Part shown: positions 13,023 to 13,605 of the stretch, piece after piece
Layout: the number at the start of each line of letters is the position of its first letter
Numbering within the stretch: position 1 is the first letter of the stretch
Assembly (NCBI GenBank): GCA_946188175.1
Contig: CAMHUJ010000008.1
Span: forward strand, 1 to 13,605
Direction: 5' to 3'
Source of the DNA: an uncultured Ruminococcus sp.
Lineage (GTDB): Bacteria; Bacillota; Clostridia; Oscillospirales; Ruminococcaceae
DNA length: 13,605 bases
The notes under the pieces: generated by a model
Told to the model about the DNA's origin: nothing
The model's input: only the letters and a program-made list of their open reading frames with translations
Databases searched by the model: none
Position numbers and translations under genes: made by a program

Positions 13023-13605
13023 TCACCAGAGATACGGGAACAGTCTGTATTTTACCTTTTTCTGATAGTCACTGTAGCCCTTGAGTCCTTCGCTGAGCAC
13101 CTGCTCCTCATTGCGGATGCGGCGCACCAGAATCGCCGGATACAGCAGAAATACCGGCAGTGCGATCACGGCGCCGAGCACGAGCGGAATCGTGCAGAAC
13201 ATCAGGATCGTCGCGGTGTACATCGGATGCCGGATGATGCCGTACAATCCGGTGTCGATCACCTTCTGTTCCTCCTGCACCTCGACCGTGCGCGAAAGAT
13301 ATGCATTTTCACGCAGCACTTCGGCGTACATCAGATAGCCCAGCAGAAATATCACTGCCGCAGCAGCCGGAATCCATGCCGGAAGCATGATCCACTGAAA
13401 CCGGAAATTCAGTCCGCAGAGAATAAATCCCGCCAGAAACATCAGCGCACTGAGCAGCACCACTGTCTTCTGCTCGGACTGCTCCTCCTTCCGCGAAAGC
13501 CGCTTTTCCAGCAGCGACGGATTCCTGATCAGCAGTACGATGCCCATAATGAACATCGGGAGAAACAGAATGCCGCAGAACAGCCAGCCGCAGGGATACC
13601 GGAGC
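13023..13605 (-). CDS. Isoprenylcysteine carboxyl methyltransferase-like membrane protein (partial, runs off right edge)
   Basis: The frame is open to the right edge: 16 further codons (LRYPCGWLFCGILFLP) precede the first internal Met, continuing a membrane helix typical of the family, so the true start is outside the window. The visible 193 residues contain several membrane segments and the ICMT/PEMT-type signature GLYGIIRHPMYTATIL. The C-terminal NEEQVLSEGLKGYSDYQKKV and PYLW ending are also typical. Bacterial members are SAM-dependent membrane methyltransferases of mostly unknown substrate; protein prenylation is not expected in this lineage, so the name reflects fold rather than reaction. 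It ends 48 nt before fmt on the same strand and probably shares the transcript. Confidence 0.85.
   Translation of the reverse strand, partial: LRYPCGWLFCGILFLPMFIMGIVLLIRNPSLLEKRLSRKEEQSEQKTVVLLSALMFLAGFILCGLNFRFQWIMLPAWIPAAAAVIFLLGYLMYAEVLRENAYLSRTVEVQEEQKVIDTGLYGIIRHPMYTATILMFCTIPLVLGAVIALPVFLLYPAILVRRIRNEEQVLSEGLKGYSDYQKKVKYRLFPYLW

Overview
The window looks like chromosomal DNA from a fairly GC-rich member of the Clostridia, most likely in the Ruminococcaceae/Oscillospiraceae. The evidence is strong Shine-Dalgarno sites (AAAGGAG, AAGGAGGTG), GTG starts, the fmt-rsmB-rlmN-prpC-prkC-rsgA gene order typical of Firmicutes, a YugP-type zinc peptidase inside that cluster, and a DUF3343 plus cysteine-desulfurase-like pair common in Clostridia. 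The genus is inferred, not proven. No tRNA, rRNA, CRISPR array, transposase or phage gene was found.

Layout. (1) Positions 1-2072, minus strand: an envelope-type operon. A membrane-anchored phosphodiester glycosidase (NAGPA-fold) gene comes first, then a membrane protein with a long Arg/Pro/Glu repeat tail that runs off the left edge. (2) Positions 2073-2509: a divergent intergenic region of about 440 bp. It has a good minus-strand promoter, two palindromes at and after its start point, an exact 16-bp inverted repeat around a 12-bp hairpin, and a row of hairpins leading into the plus-strand operon. (3) Positions 2510-3871, plus strand: a 66-residue DUF3343 protein and a TIGR01977-type PLP-dependent cysteine desulfurase-like enzyme. 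(4) Positions 3872-4047: convergent intergenic region with a bidirectional terminator, flanked by two inverted copies of a short repeat whose GC-rich hairpins differ in sequence but keep pairing. (5) Positions 4048-13605, minus strand: a long, tightly packed operon. In transcription order it reads ICMT-like membrane methyltransferase (partial), fmt, zinc peptidase, rsmB, lipoprotein, rlmN, prpC, prkC, rsgA.

How the genes fit together. The long operon links protein-synthesis functions (initiator tRNA formylation, 16S and 23S rRNA methylation, 30S maturation by RsgA) with the PrpC/PrkC phosphatase-kinase pair that senses the cell wall. Several joints are translationally coupled: 4-nt ATGA overlaps at zinc peptidase/rsmB and rsmB/lipoprotein, a 23-nt overlap at rlmN/prpC, and a 7-nt gap at prkC/rsgA. 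The least explained parts are the lipoprotein inside this conserved cluster, the repeat-rich membrane protein at the left edge, and the two structured intergenic regions. Many long open frames lie antisense to the real genes because of codon composition; they are treated as shadows.
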